Origin: Erythrobasidium yunnanense
Taxonomy: Eukaryota > Basidiomycota > Cystobasidiomycetes > Erythrobasidiales > Erythrobasidiaceae
Reading direction: 5' to 3'
NCBI GenBank assembly: GCA_001600175.1
Contig: BCJC01000001.1
Span: 2,651,652-2,715,651 of the forward strand
DNA length: 64,000 nt
Shown here piece by piece: positions 11,223-22,352 of this stretch. The translations under genes were made by a program, and so were the position numbers. Under the pieces are notes generated by a model that saw nothing but the letters and a program-made list of their open reading frames with translations, was not told the origin of the DNA and did no database searches. Numbering within the stretch: the first letter of the stretch is position 1; each line of letters begins with the position of its first letter.

Positions 11223-13013
11223 ATGAGCACACAGACAGTCCTGCTGCCTTCACAGGAAGACACCACTATCTATCCACCGCGGCAGAATGACAACCCTGAC
11301 GATGTCTCTGTCCGGTCTACCGGCAGCGTCGAGGCCATTCCAGCGTGAGCTTGACGTGTCGAACTGTACTGTAACTGCTTCATCGTATAGACTGGACCTT
11401 GAGCAGCACCGACAGCAGTCCAGAAGCCATCAAGTTCCTAGTGGCCGCCTTCGTCGTCGAATGCATCGTTTGGAGCTTTCCAAACGCATACGGCATCTTC
11501 TACGACCACTATATCTCGAAAACGTCCCTTGGTCAACATGGCAATGCTCGGTTTCTTCTATCATTGACCGGTACCTGCCAGAGCGGAGTGATGTACTGCT
11601 CTAGCCCGTTCATCGGATATCTGCACCGTCGCTTCCCACAATACTTCAAGCACGCCCTCTGGCTGGGCGCAGCGCTATTGAGCTTTAGCTTGGTCGTCGC
11701 GAGCTTTGCTTCAGAGGTGCATAAGGCCTCACACCCTGTCCACTGTGCATCGAGCTTAATACACGCCATTTATGCCATATAGGCCTACCAGATCCTTCTC
11801 CTACAAGGGTTTCTGTACGCGATAGGAGGAACGCTTACTTACTGGTCTGTTTTCCTTCTGTTGCCGGAATGGTTCGTGCGTCGACGCGGATTGGCCAGTG
11901 GAGTCTGCTTTGCTGGTGAGCGCTGCTGGATGCCGGCTGTGCCGTGACCAATACCTAAGGATTTCATGGCAGGAACCTCCGTCGGTGGCATCTTCTTGCC
12001 GTTCTTAGTAACGGTACTGCTGAACAAGTATGGCGAGGCAACAACGCTGCGAGCTTTGGTGAGCTCACCTTAGTCCTTCGATCCAGGGTCACGCATGCTT
12101 AGCAGACCGAGCTGATCCAATCGCAGGGTGTGGGCGTCCTTGTACTGCTCGGTCCCGTACTTCCTTTGATCAAGCGGAGAGTACCATACACATCTTCCAA
12201 ATCTAGCTCGTATCGTCGCACACGATTGCCAACAGACGGCAGAATCTGGTGGCAAGACTGGGTCTTCTGGCTATTCACCGTAGCGACAATCACGCAGGCA
12301 CTCGGCTTCTTCGTTATCACACTATACCTGCCTACGTTCGCATCCTATTTGGGCTTGCAAGCGGTCCAAGGGACAGCAGCACTGACTGCGCTGAACGGTG
12401 AGCCGTTCGCCCACTCGCTGCCAATCGTAAGTTTAATAAGAACGATCCCTCTCTGTATAGCTGCGGGGACAGTTTCCCGATTGGTGGCAGGCGGACTGGT
12501 TGACTACTTCTCACCATACCTGGTGGCCGGCATCAGCTTGACGCTCAGCAGCTTGTCTGTCTTCCTGATTTGGGGGCTGGCATCAACCAGCTTTGGGGCC
12601 TTGCTGGCATTCAGCTTGATCTTTGGGCTTGCAGCAACAGGCTTCACGTCATTAGCAAGCGGCGTGGTCAAGGATTTGGCTGGTACGTGACATCCTCCTC
12701 GTCTGGTCAAAGGGCGAACAGACAAGGCTTATCCATATGCGCTTCCATCACAGGCGAAGATGCGAGCTTGAGCGCCTTGCTCTTTGGCGTTATTATTTTT
12801 ACGCGAGGCGTTGGCAACGTGCTCACATCGCCCATTTCGACGGCATTGCTGAATCAGACGGCACTCGATAAGCATCAACCGTCAAGGCCTGATACGGTAT
12901 ATGATACAGACTTTTCTCCAGTAGTAGTGTTCAGCGGCGTTGCTCTGATCGTTGCTGGAGGGATGAGCTTCGGTGCAGACCGGGTGCAGGCTAGACGCAG
13001 GAAGGTGGAATAG
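11223..13013 (+). CDS. major facilitator superfamily transporter, monocarboxylate-transporter type
   Basis: Multi-pass plasma-membrane-type carrier of the MCT-like fungal group; substrate unknown. Five or more introns are visible. Core segments: 'VAAFVVECIVWSFPNAYGIF' (TM1), 'AYQILLLQGFLYAIGGTLTY' with 'LPEWFVRRRGLASG', the MCT loop; then 'GTSVGGIFLPFLVTVLLNKY', 'DWVFWLFTVATITQALGFFV', 'SLIFGLAATGFTSLASGVVK' and a last segment ending at 13013. 'RRRGLASG' is the typical cytoplasmic loop after TM4. The N-terminus is uncertain. The ATG at 11223 gives a natural hydrophilic leader but needs an acceptor at 11403 or 11406; the ATG at 11287 fits the nearer TATAG acceptor at 11390. Confidence 0.82.
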
Positions 13014-13625
13014 AGAGCATTTTTTCTGCAAGTTGCATGCGCCAGTCGATAGGCTGACTCAGTCCAACGGAGCGGAACAGAGCAGCACCCATGTTATCTC
13101 ACATTTTTATGGGACTGCATTCCTAGCCGGCTTTTCGTTTTGCTCTATATTGTGATGCTCTGGAATATGGGCATTTCCCTTGGCGCATATACAATCTCAA
13201 AAACTCACGCTCTGCTATACACACTCTTTGTCTAAAAGATCTTGTCGGGACTCGGGATAGGTTTCGAATTTTTCGATGCCGTGCAGGTAGCATCACCTTC
13301 AGGAAGACGGACTACGTAGGCGGCCAGGCCCGTACTCAAGGGCGTATGTACTGCCAAAGATCTGAGACTGTAACGCATACAATGAGTCCAGGCTACCAGT
13401 GGTTGGCGTAGGGCCTAGGCATACTGTGCCCTGCAAACTGATCGCCGATATTTGCTTCCGATGCGCCCACCGCCAACCTGTACCGCTTACAGAAAGAGCG
13501 GCATACAACAAGGTGCTTCGGTAGCTGAAGTACTGAGATACTCGCTGCTTGTTCTACCACGCCTCCTTGACTTCATCCCCACTCCTCTCCCCCTCCTCTT
13601 CCACGACATTGCTAACACTCCAAGA
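13014..13625. other. intergenic region
   Basis: 612 bp between the transporter stop and the phospholipase start on the same strand. An open frame runs in phase into the phospholipase from 13452, but the clean signal peptide begins at 13626. No other feature seen. Confidence 0.45.
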
Positions 13626-14982
13626 ATGCTCATCTCAACCCGGGCGCTACTTCTCTGCAGCTTTCTGGTGGTTTCCTCGGTCTTAGCTGATGTTGGCGAC
13701 CCCTTTCCCGGGTGTCCTGCTCTCGAAGACGGTACCAGTGCCATCGTAGTGACTAGTTCTTCCACTGGCGATGTCTGCAAATGCACTGCCTGTTTCTCCG
13801 AAGGCTGCGATTCTAGTGTCAAGTTCCCGGCTCCCGGTACGCGCGAGACTCCGATTGCTGTCCGTATAGATATGCCGCAAGACTGACTTGGCGCACGCTT
13901 TTTCCAGCACAATGCCCTAAGGGATACCATACCAGCAGCCACTACCAGGACGGCAGTGACGCTTTTTCCTTCTCCACAACCTCCAAGTATATGTGCACCG
14001 GTCGCGACAACTGTGGCGAGTCGTGCAACAACGGAGGAACATGCATATCAACGTTGGGTGCTAGTATTCGGCCTTGGCGTAGCTCTCCGCCCTGATCACC
14101 TTTGCTTGTTGATTCAGCTTCACCAACTATTACTGCTGCTACCCGGACGCCTCGACTTCAACGACCGCCACCACCACTACCACTCCTATTACTACACCCA
14201 GTCCGACACCGACACCGAGTTCCTGCAGCCCGTCAAGATTCAAAAGGGCGACAAGGAGCACTTCCTGCAAGCCGGCCAAGCAATGTCCAAATAATGCTGG
14301 ACTTATAGGTAAGTCACGAGGCATCGCACGGAGCCAAGGCGGTCTTGATGCTGAGTGTCATGCACGCTAGGTACAACAGGAGGAAAGACAAACGGTTGTG
14401 GTCCTATGACTGGCGATTACAAATGGATAACACCTTATCTCAATAAGCTGGGTAAGTCCTTTCTCGATCGCTGGTCCTTCTGTCCGGTCTCCAACAATAC
14501 CTGGTAGCTGATGTCGCATAACCTAGTACCCTTCTTCAAGTCCTGCTGCAATCGTCACGATACCTGCTTCGGTGAGTTCGATTCTGTGATCGCATACACA
14601 GGCTTTATAGCTGATCGATACATTGTGCTTTACCAGGAAATTGCGCCTCCGTATTTGAGACTTGTAACAGCAATTTCAGCAACTGCATGAACACTGTATG
14701 TGGCAATATCTTGACTTTCTCCAACGTGAAGAAGCAGTTGGGCTGTACTCTCGGGATACCGTTCTCATACTGCACAGATGTGGAATTGTTGGTCGCTCAG
14801 AAGGCGCTATTAGCCGAATGCAAGGCTATAGCGAGCGGAATAACTAAGGGTGTCTCTGGTCCTAGCGTAAGCCGCCTGCACATAGGCTCGTAATGTGCTT
14901 GGCTGAAATTGTTTGTCCTGCACTCCAGGGCTGCGCAGCTTTCAATGCAGGAAAGGACAAAGCCTGCGAGTGTGACTGCTAG
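13626..14982 (+). CDS. secreted phospholipase A2 with EGF-like segment and Thr/Pro linker
   Basis: Predicted secreted lipase cleaving the sn-2 acyl chain of phospholipids. The N-terminus (MLISTRALLLCSFLVVSSVL) is a signal peptide cut near 'LADVGD'. An intron at 13837-13907 leads to a Cys-rich part with 'CGESCNNGGTC', an EGF-like signature. A Ser/Thr/Pro linker (repeated TTT and 'TPSPTPTPSS') follows, likely O-glycosylated. After short introns the catalytic part reads 'NGCGPMTGDYKWITPYLNKL', then 'VPFFKSCCNRHDTCFG', the CCxxHDxC active site with the His-Asp pair, then Cys-rich helices 'NCASVFETCNSNFSNCMNTV' and a final 'GCAAFNAGKDKACECDC'. The catalytic type is the prokaryotic/fungal group XIV PLA2. 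The EGF-linker-PLA2 order is unusual to me. The linker exon's donor (near 14055, GTTGGG) is tentative. Confidence 0.8.
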
Positions 14983-15631
14983 CCATGCAGAGCACGGCCC
15001 TGACGGCCCTGGGTGCAGTGACGATGTTAGCTCGTCATAATGATGTATTGGATTAGTTTTGGTTGTATAGGTCTTTTCTTTGGGGCTTTCGTGTCTTTGT
15101 GACACAGGGGTTTTGATGTAATGTGGTATTTCGTTGAAGGGACGAGTTGGACTAGCTGAGAGACCCAGGTAAATGCGCGACTCAGTCTTATAGGGAACTC
15201 TGAGGAGATGAGAAGGTCCTGCGAGCATCTTGTGGTAGAGCTTCTTCGGCCATGAACTTGACCAACCCAGTAGTGTCTCGTAGATTTTGAGGTCCAGCAC
15301 TATTGAGTTGCGTAAGTGCTATTCGCCAACACACTGCTAGCTGCTGGTACTATTCTATGTGCAATACTCGCTGCCGTGTATCGGAGAGAACGCTTTAGCA
15401 GCCGGCTTGATCTGTGCAGGGGTTAATCCACAGTAGGAGAGCTTGCACTTGCAGCTCTATGATTCATATGATATGATAGGATTGGGTTAAGGTAAAGAGT
15501 CTGTGTTGTGTCTGGCTGGCATGCTGGATAATATACGCGGCGCGCGTGTGTCCATGCCTTTGTGAATTAGGGCAGCTTTCAGCTTGTTATTCTGTGTTGT
15601 TTGTTGTGCTTCATCCATCATATAATACATC
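14983..15631. other. intergenic region
   Basis: 649 bp between the phospholipase stop and the next plus-strand start. Reverse-strand frames here are short and featureless. No RNA gene or repeat recognised. Confidence 0.45.
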
Positions 15632-16496
15632 ATGCTCGAGCAGGAAGTCCTTGCAGATATCTCGCCCTTGAAGATCACCAAAGGTGAGGAGAAAGAGCTG
15701 GATAGCATGACAGAAAGCTGATGCCGCGTGTGTGTGTATGTAGATCGCAGCAAATCCAACCTCTCTCGCTTCAACAGTACTGCATCCAACAGCTCTGCTT
15801 CATCCAGCTTCTCCTCATCCCAGGCGTCGACTTCCTGCTCTTCTTCCTCCTCATCGCGCTCTCTGTGAGCTGAAACTCTTTCGTGAAACGAATGATAGCT
15901 AATGCTTGAGATACAGCCACGATGTCCTTACACCCCTTCCATCAAGCTCCTCGTCGAATGCCTCCCTCTCTCGCCCTCGTCCTCGTCCAGCTCCCTTGGT
16001 CCAAGCAGTTCGCAATCACCGTGACCGCCATCAGAGCTGGCAGATAGCATGTCGCCTAGCAGAGCGTGCCGAAGAGATGTTTGAAGAATCGCTGTGGATA
16101 GGCGGGACCAACGTCGAAGAAGCCATGATCCGCGCTCGAATTGCGCGAGAAGAGGAAGGGTCGAGCAGATGCAAAGTGGACGATGCTGCTATGCGGATAC
16201 TGCAGCTCAAACGTAGTAGGAAGGGCAAGGAATCTATCGAGTCTATACCCGAAAGCGTGTCGAGCGTCGAGTCCTGCGCGAGCATCAGCACCGAAGCGTC
16301 AACATCGACTTCGAGCGAGATGGATCTGACAGAGGAGGAGGAAGACGAGGAAGCAGGAGCATCCATCCAGATGGCGCAAAGAGTAACAGTCATCACGCCT
16401 GTCCCATCTCCTAGGCCAGACGATTCTCCCGTCATTCATGACTGCGGATGCGTCGGGACGTGCTTCTGCTCGGCTGTTTGGAGCTTGATGGCGTAA
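15632..16496 (+). CDS. Ser-rich, low-complexity protein of unknown function
   Basis: Not recognised. Three exons: the first codes for MLEQEVLADISPLKITK; introns starting with GTGAGGAGAA and GTGAGCTGAA join a Ser-run exon and a long third exon in phase. A likely folded core is 'SWQIACRLAERAEEMFEESL' followed by 'VEEAMIRARIAREEE', which should form helices. Around it are poly-Ser (SSSSSN), Pro/Arg (RPRPRPAP) and acidic (EEEEDEEAG) tracts. The C-terminus is Cys-rich, 'HDCGCVGTCFCSAVW'. The composition suggests a regulatory or scaffold protein, but no function can be assigned. Long reverse-strand frames over the same bases are shadows of the low-complexity sequence. Confidence 0.55.
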
Positions 16497-16708
16497 CATC
16501 CTCACCTACGACTGTTGTATATACATGCTACCCTACACTAATATGCTATGTTACACCTTTCTCGCTGTTTGCAGCACTCCGATCGCCCTTGTTTACGTTT
16601 CAGGCCCAACATGTCGCGCGCTCCTCTGATTTCGACATGAAGAAGAAGAAGTGCATCTGAATAACCTCAGACATACGGCGAAACATAATAGAACAACAAT
16701 AGTCGACG

Positions 16709-19700
16709 ATGTCCGCGCAGACGGCGACTGCGCCATTGCAGTTCAAGCGGTCAACCAGAGCAATGGGAAACAGCAGTGGGCAAGAAAGTCCAGCGAAAAC
16801 AGCGACATCGGCAAGGCCTACGACGCCAGCAAGGAGGGAGAGCTACATCAAACGACAAGCTGTATTCTGCGACGTCGTGCTTGAGAATGTCCAGAGTACG
16901 AGGATTAACGGCTGGGATCTGCCGCCGGGTGCGCCTGAAACATCTGACAAAGACAGGGAAGACAGCGAGCTGAGATGAAGTCACAGAAATCGCATCATTC
17001 ATACATGGCCTCGGAGACGTACTGCGACCGCCAACTGCCTCACCGGCATTTCCTACAACACCGTCAAAGTCGGCTCTGGGAATGTCGACTTCAGCGAGTC
17101 GCACCATCGTCAAGACATATATGTATATGCTAATGTAGATATTGCGATTCAGACACGGCCGCCCGACCCAGAACGACTCCGCTGTATCTTGCAAGAGCTC
17201 CTCACAACAGAAGTCAACTATGTCGCACGGCTCCGGACGCTTCTGAACGTGAGCATACACGTCTTCTCCTTCTCATAACGCAGTCTAACCTAGTGCTATG
17301 ATCGCAGTGCTATGCGACACCACTCCGGAACTTCGCCCAACGGCCTCGAGAAGAAATCATCCCAGCTTTCGAAGCGCGCAACATCTTTGGAAACGTAGAA
17401 GTCATCCTACCTGCGAATCAATCATTCTTGAAAGAACTGGAAGCGAGCTTGGATGGATCGAGGAGGGAGCATTGGGCAAGCACTGTATTGCGTCACGTGG
17501 GTCGAAGCAATACAGGATACAGAAGTGATACAGTGGAAGTATGGCTGAGGATTGAATGTGCAGCTGACTTTCTTCGCGAGTATTTACCCGGCGTATATTT
17601 CAAATCTCGAGAATGCGCGCAAGCTCGAACAGGCAATGCGCAAGAAGAACCCAAACTTCATCAACTTCCTCGATGTGGGTATATATCTTCTGCACACTCG
17701 ATACATCCTGCTGATCCATCTTGATTCCCTTTCTCCCAGAAAACCCGCGAGATCCTAGCTGATGGGCAAGACAACAGCAGTCTTCAGTCTTTGTTGATGG
17801 AGCCTATGCAGCGCATTCCGCGCTATCGCTTATTCCTAGTGACTGCTCTGAAAGAGATTGAGCAAGAAGATCCTGCAAGAGATGATATACTCGCTGGAAT
17901 AGAAGTCGCAGGAAGAATCGCTACGCTCGATGAGGATGAAAAGACGAGGAGAGCGGCTGCCATGTGGGGCTTGAATCGATCTATCGACAATCTGCCTGTG
18001 AGTCTGCTCCCTTCTGCCGACATGAAGGCTATATGCTGAGAATTATACCGACAGGCCATAATGACCAACAGCAACCGATATTTCGTAGACTGCATCGATG
18101 TCTTTGACACTCCCATCTCCCGCGATCTGATCCCTACAACGCCCGGCACAGGTTACACGCACCACACCCAAGATCTCCTCTGCACCCTCTTCCTATTCAA
18201 CGATGTCCTCGTAGTCGCCCGCCGAAAAGTGATTGATAAGACAGGGAGACAGCTTGTGGGACTAGATAATATCAACGAATTGACGAAGGAGATGCTCGGT
18301 ATGCAGAGGAGTAAATCTGGTCTAACGAGCCCGTTCAAGAGCAGGAGTAACAAAAGTATGGAGTACTGTGGGAAATTCGATCTAGGAGAGCTTACAGCAG
18401 CTGATGCTGGCATACATGGTGAGAATCTATCTCCCTACTTCATACCCCGAGGGACTTTGGCTGAGCCTGGCACTCTGTACAGACTTCAAGCTCTACCTCG
18501 ATCATCCGCCGACCGACATCTCCGACAAATTCAACGACCGTCCCCTCCGACACTTAGTAGTCGTCAAGCCCGAGACTGAACAAGACAAGCGCCGCTTCTT
18601 GCAGAACATATGGCGGTCGACGGCATATCTGAAGGCGCAGGGCGATAAAAGCGTAGCGAGATATATGAAGCAGGATACAAGGAGTATCTATTGGAACTTC
18701 TATGATCGGAAATCATACTTCAAGGAATCTCGAAAGGTGTGATAGTGCTGCTTGGCTGTGTCAGATCAGACGAAAGTGGCTGACAGTGGTTTACATGTAC
18801 AGGCAAAGTTGGCACTGCAGATCGTCCGTTCAGACGCAGAGCACGATCCCAACTGTGCTCCTGCAGGACCTTCTGCGGTCTTCAAAGCCGTAACTCTGGA
18901 TGAAAGCCACTTCTCTTACACGCTCACGGTCGGAGGAGAAAGCAACACAAGCCCAGCACGGACAGTCACTCATTCCGAGCTAGTTCGACACATTATCAGC
19001 CAAGCTCGCAATCTCCGTCTATACGACGCTCCTCCTCGCCTTCCCGGCAAGGCGCAACAGAATCTCGAGCATACTTCCTCTATGGCATCTAATCGATCAA
19101 GGGCTCTGAGCGCATCCTCAAGTCGCCCTCGAAGCGTGATGGACTTCATGGGTGCGATGCTAAGTCCCACCGGTCAAAGCGACAGTACCCCACGCCGAAC
19201 CCTATCAAAAGCAAGCAAGACTTCTTCGATCGACAGTCGGAATGCAGCTTCTATCTTTTCGGGAGAATATGCGTCGACGACACATACGTCTATCAGATCA
19301 CCTAGTCCGGCGGACGATCCGAAGAATCGACATAGCTGGATCACGAACAATACATCCGCGTCTGCGCCTATGCGGAGTAGGAGTCAAGCTAGCGATAGAA
19401 GACCGGAATCGCCTAGCAAACGCGAGTGGTGTGCAAACGAAGGAGTATCCCGCTCGTCGAAACAGCTCGCGGAAGCAGCTTCTCTGGTCTCTGACAGCGA
19501 TGAAGCGTATAGCAAGACTGCAATGGCTCCTGCTTCGGATGACGAAGATGCCCTTGAGACGCTCGATCAGGGTACGCTGTCGAGGAGTAACAGTCATCGA
19601 TACCTCCGGAGGACGGGTAGTCAGGCTTCTATACGAAGAAGTAGAAGTGGTACGTTGTCAAGAAGTGCCTCGAATCAGAGTATGCGCATTGCGGAAGAGG

Positions 19701-20964
19701 AGGAAGAGGAGGAGGAACAGCGGGACCCAGACGAGGATATTGAGGAGATCTTGGCTCGTAGGCTTCTGTTCGTCACATATACTGATGCGGTGGCTGACTC
19801 CCCTTGCTTCGCAGGCCCCCGGACACCGCCGACTGCGACCTCTCCAGCTCCAGATGGCCTCTTATCACCTCGAACACTTCAGCGGAGCGGCACGCTCAGC
19901 CGTCCCTTCGGACCCCGTCAACTCGGTTCTCGCTCTCCTCAAAGTCCCTATCCCGCATACAACACCCTTCCCGAGACTCGTCAACCCAGTCCCTCACCAG
20001 ATCTCGGCGACCCATTCTTGGCTACCGATCCGAATGCATCTCCGAATACATCGTTTAGCAAGAAGAGGAAGTCTGATGGGAATGAATCGGATTCTGTTTC
20101 TTCGAAGCGGGCTCTGAGGGATATTTTCGATCCAAATCAAAGCTCTGTAGCGAGCAGTCGTGCGCAGACGCCGGACAGAAGCAAAGGCTCGCCTGAAAAG
20201 CGGAATAGTAGCCTTAGAGGCAGGCAAGATGTAAGTTGCCACTTCTTGTTGGGTTTGGATGCTCAGGCTGATGAAGACACATAGTCAAAGTCGACGCGGT
20301 CAAAGATTACTGGACCTCGCGAGCTGGCACACAAGGAGCTACAGCGTGTTGGAAGCTTGCCCCGCTCGCCTCATACGCGTAGCCTATATCAGCAAAGCAG
20401 GACAGACTCTGAAAGCTCTTTGCCAAGAAGCAGCAGCGGACTCGCAAGCCGGATACCAAGGAAACCTGCGCCAAAACTGGAAGAGGTTGAACCTGACGCG
20501 AAGCCTCCTGAGCAAGAAGAAGATATGCGCATGGAGATCGACCTTGTTCGACGGCAAAGTAAAGCGGATCGCGCGAAAGTAGGCAAACTATTCTGGCGCA
20601 TATAAAAGTCAGGCTGATGAGCGTCTGCAGTATGAGACAGATCTGGCTGCCGTACGATCGGAGAACGCGGAATTGCAGCGAGCTTTGCAAGCTAGCCAAC
20701 AAGAGGTGGAAGCGCTGAAGCTACAGCTTGCGCAAGCAGACGAAGCTAAAGAGCGAGAGTTTGAAGAAGTGGTGAAGGTGCGTCATAGTCTCTCCTGCTT
20801 TCAAAGACTCCGCTAAACATGGATCTCCGCAGCATGCCACAACAATGGCTGACGAGAAGATAGAAGAGCATGCGTCTATCTTGGAAGCGAAGGTCAAAGC
20901 TCTGGAAGCACAATTGCGCAACCAGAGGAGGGCGTTTGAGGCGCAACTCAAGAACCGTACTTGA
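16709..20964 (+). CDS. Rho guanine-nucleotide exchange factor with DH and PH-like domains
   Basis: Activates a Rho-type GTPase in polarity or septation. The start at 16709 (MSAQTATAPLQFKRSTRAMG) is followed by an intron at 16929-16986 joining 'INGWDLPP' to 'EIASFIHGLGDVLRPP'. The DH domain starts 'ERLRCILQELLTTEVNYVAR' (first conserved helix), continues 'CYATPLRNFAQRPREEIIPA', and has the diagnostic 'LLMEPMQRIPRYRLFLV'. A PH-like part follows ('FVDCIDVFDTPISRDL', 'LCTLFLFNDVLVVARRK'). Then comes a very long Ser/Arg-rich, probably disordered region with acidic 'EEEEEEEEQ', and finally a coiled coil ('ENAELQRALQASQQEVEALK', 'EAKVKALEAQLRNQRRAFEA'). There is no CNH or PB1 domain, so it is not Rom2- or Cdc24-like; Bud3-type is the best alternative label. 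Ten or so short introns. Confidence 0.8.
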
Positions 20965-21359
20965 GCAAGGGTTTACCGTATTATGTGGTTCTTGTGGGAA
21001 TGTGTTGTTGACTAGATATAGCTGTGAGCAGTAGTGATATAGTCTGAGTTTCTTTGGCTTGGACTGTAGTGGTTTAATAAGACAGCACTGTGCGGTTCTT
21101 GCGGTTCGATGTGTTTCTGCTCTATCGCTTCTTTCCTTTTTTCATAACAATCACAACCAAGCAACAACAGAACACATAGCCATACCTCAACTACTGTCGT
21201 GGTCGACATCATCTAGATAGTTTCCTCTACCTTTCTCCGAGTAATTTTCATCAGCAACCTACAGAAGCGGATGTACCTCAAGACTTACTTCACCGATTTT
21301 TGTCACGCCAGGTTTCCATGAATGACTTTCCTTCACTTTGTGTCTCTAGGTTGTCCTAA

Positions 21360-22352
21360 CTTTGATCCGTCCCACATCTGCAGACATGGAAGCCACTCTT
21401 GATAGAGCCCTGCCTTCCTACATTACCAGGGGCTTTTGACCATTTCATGCGCACTCCTATGGATGCACTCCTTGCTTGCTCCACTGCGAGACCCATCATT
21501 CCCAAGGATTACCTGATCTTCATCGCAAATGCATTCAATTTCTAGGCTCTGGTGGCACAAGGTGTGATCACTGCCGGGGCATGCCCCCTGATGCGACGGT
21601 TCCAACTGAGTACCGTGACAATGTCTGACTCAGACGGACATGCTCAGTCCCGAGCTCGGTCATGACTCGTTCGCCGAGGTTGGAAGCTCTTGCTGCTACC
21701 GGGATGAGCAGTTCGTCGGGTTTATGCGGTTTCGCTGAGAGTACCGAGCTCCTAAGAAACCCGCTCGAAGAGTGTATTCGGTAATCCCGCGCCGCTTGCT
21801 CTCGATACTTTTAACGAAGCCATCCCACCTCCCGTCGTCGTGGAACGCTCACAAGAAATACAGAATACATGGGTTGCGCCAGACCCACCCACCCACCACC
21901 TGGCGCGACCAGCGAGTATGACGAGTAGTCGCTTATCATGTATAGACGTTGACTGAGGGCCATGTGAGCCGGAGCTTGCCGAAGGGGAAGTGACAGAGGG
22001 CGACATCATTCGACATTGACAATCGACAGGCCAATGGGCCAGAACGCGGTGCTCTAGGGTCGCGATGGCTTGTAGATGAGGCGCTGGCAACATTGATTGG
22101 CAGCAGCTAGAGGCGATGCTCCAAGAGATTCTGTAGCAGCCGAAGCGAAAGCCTGCTAGATCAAGAAGGCAGCATCAGGCTGCGCGCAAGTGCCGTATAG
22201 ACTGCCTTAGATGTTCCTATCGATGTGCTGATGAGATGGTGGTTGTAAAAGCGTCCTGGGCTGTTTCGCCAGAGGAGGGAGCCTACTCAGGACAGGCATG
22301 CCCATGCGGTGCTTTGCAATTTGCAGATGCGGTTGACCTTCCTATCAAGTAG
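21360..22352 (+). other. unassigned region with coding-like plus-strand blocks
   Basis: No gene is certain in the 1.4 kb between the RhoGEF stop and the ubiquitin-protease stop. Several open, coding-like blocks lie on the plus strand in possible splice order: one around 21381-21543 with 'GAFDHFMRTPMDALLACSTA'; one around 21755-21955 with 'NPAPLALDTFNEAIPPPVVV'; one around 21997-22110 with 'GPERGALGSRWLVDEALATL'; and one from 22136 to a stop at 22350-22352, preceded by a CTGTAG acceptor, that is Arg/Cys-rich (KCRIDCLRCSYRC, then ACPCG). If real it would end tail-to-tail with the protease gene, overlapping its stop by a few bases. I recognise no family, and chance reading frames remain possible. 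The rest (20965-21359) shows nothing. Confidence 0.3.

Noticed and set aside
13452-13625. In-frame upstream extension of the phospholipase
   Set aside because: The signal peptide starts cleanly at 13626; the extension is basic and Pro-rich and would bury it.
16031-16435. 134-codon reverse frame with long Ser runs
   Set aside because: Mirror of acidic and Ser-rich codons of the plus-strand gene.
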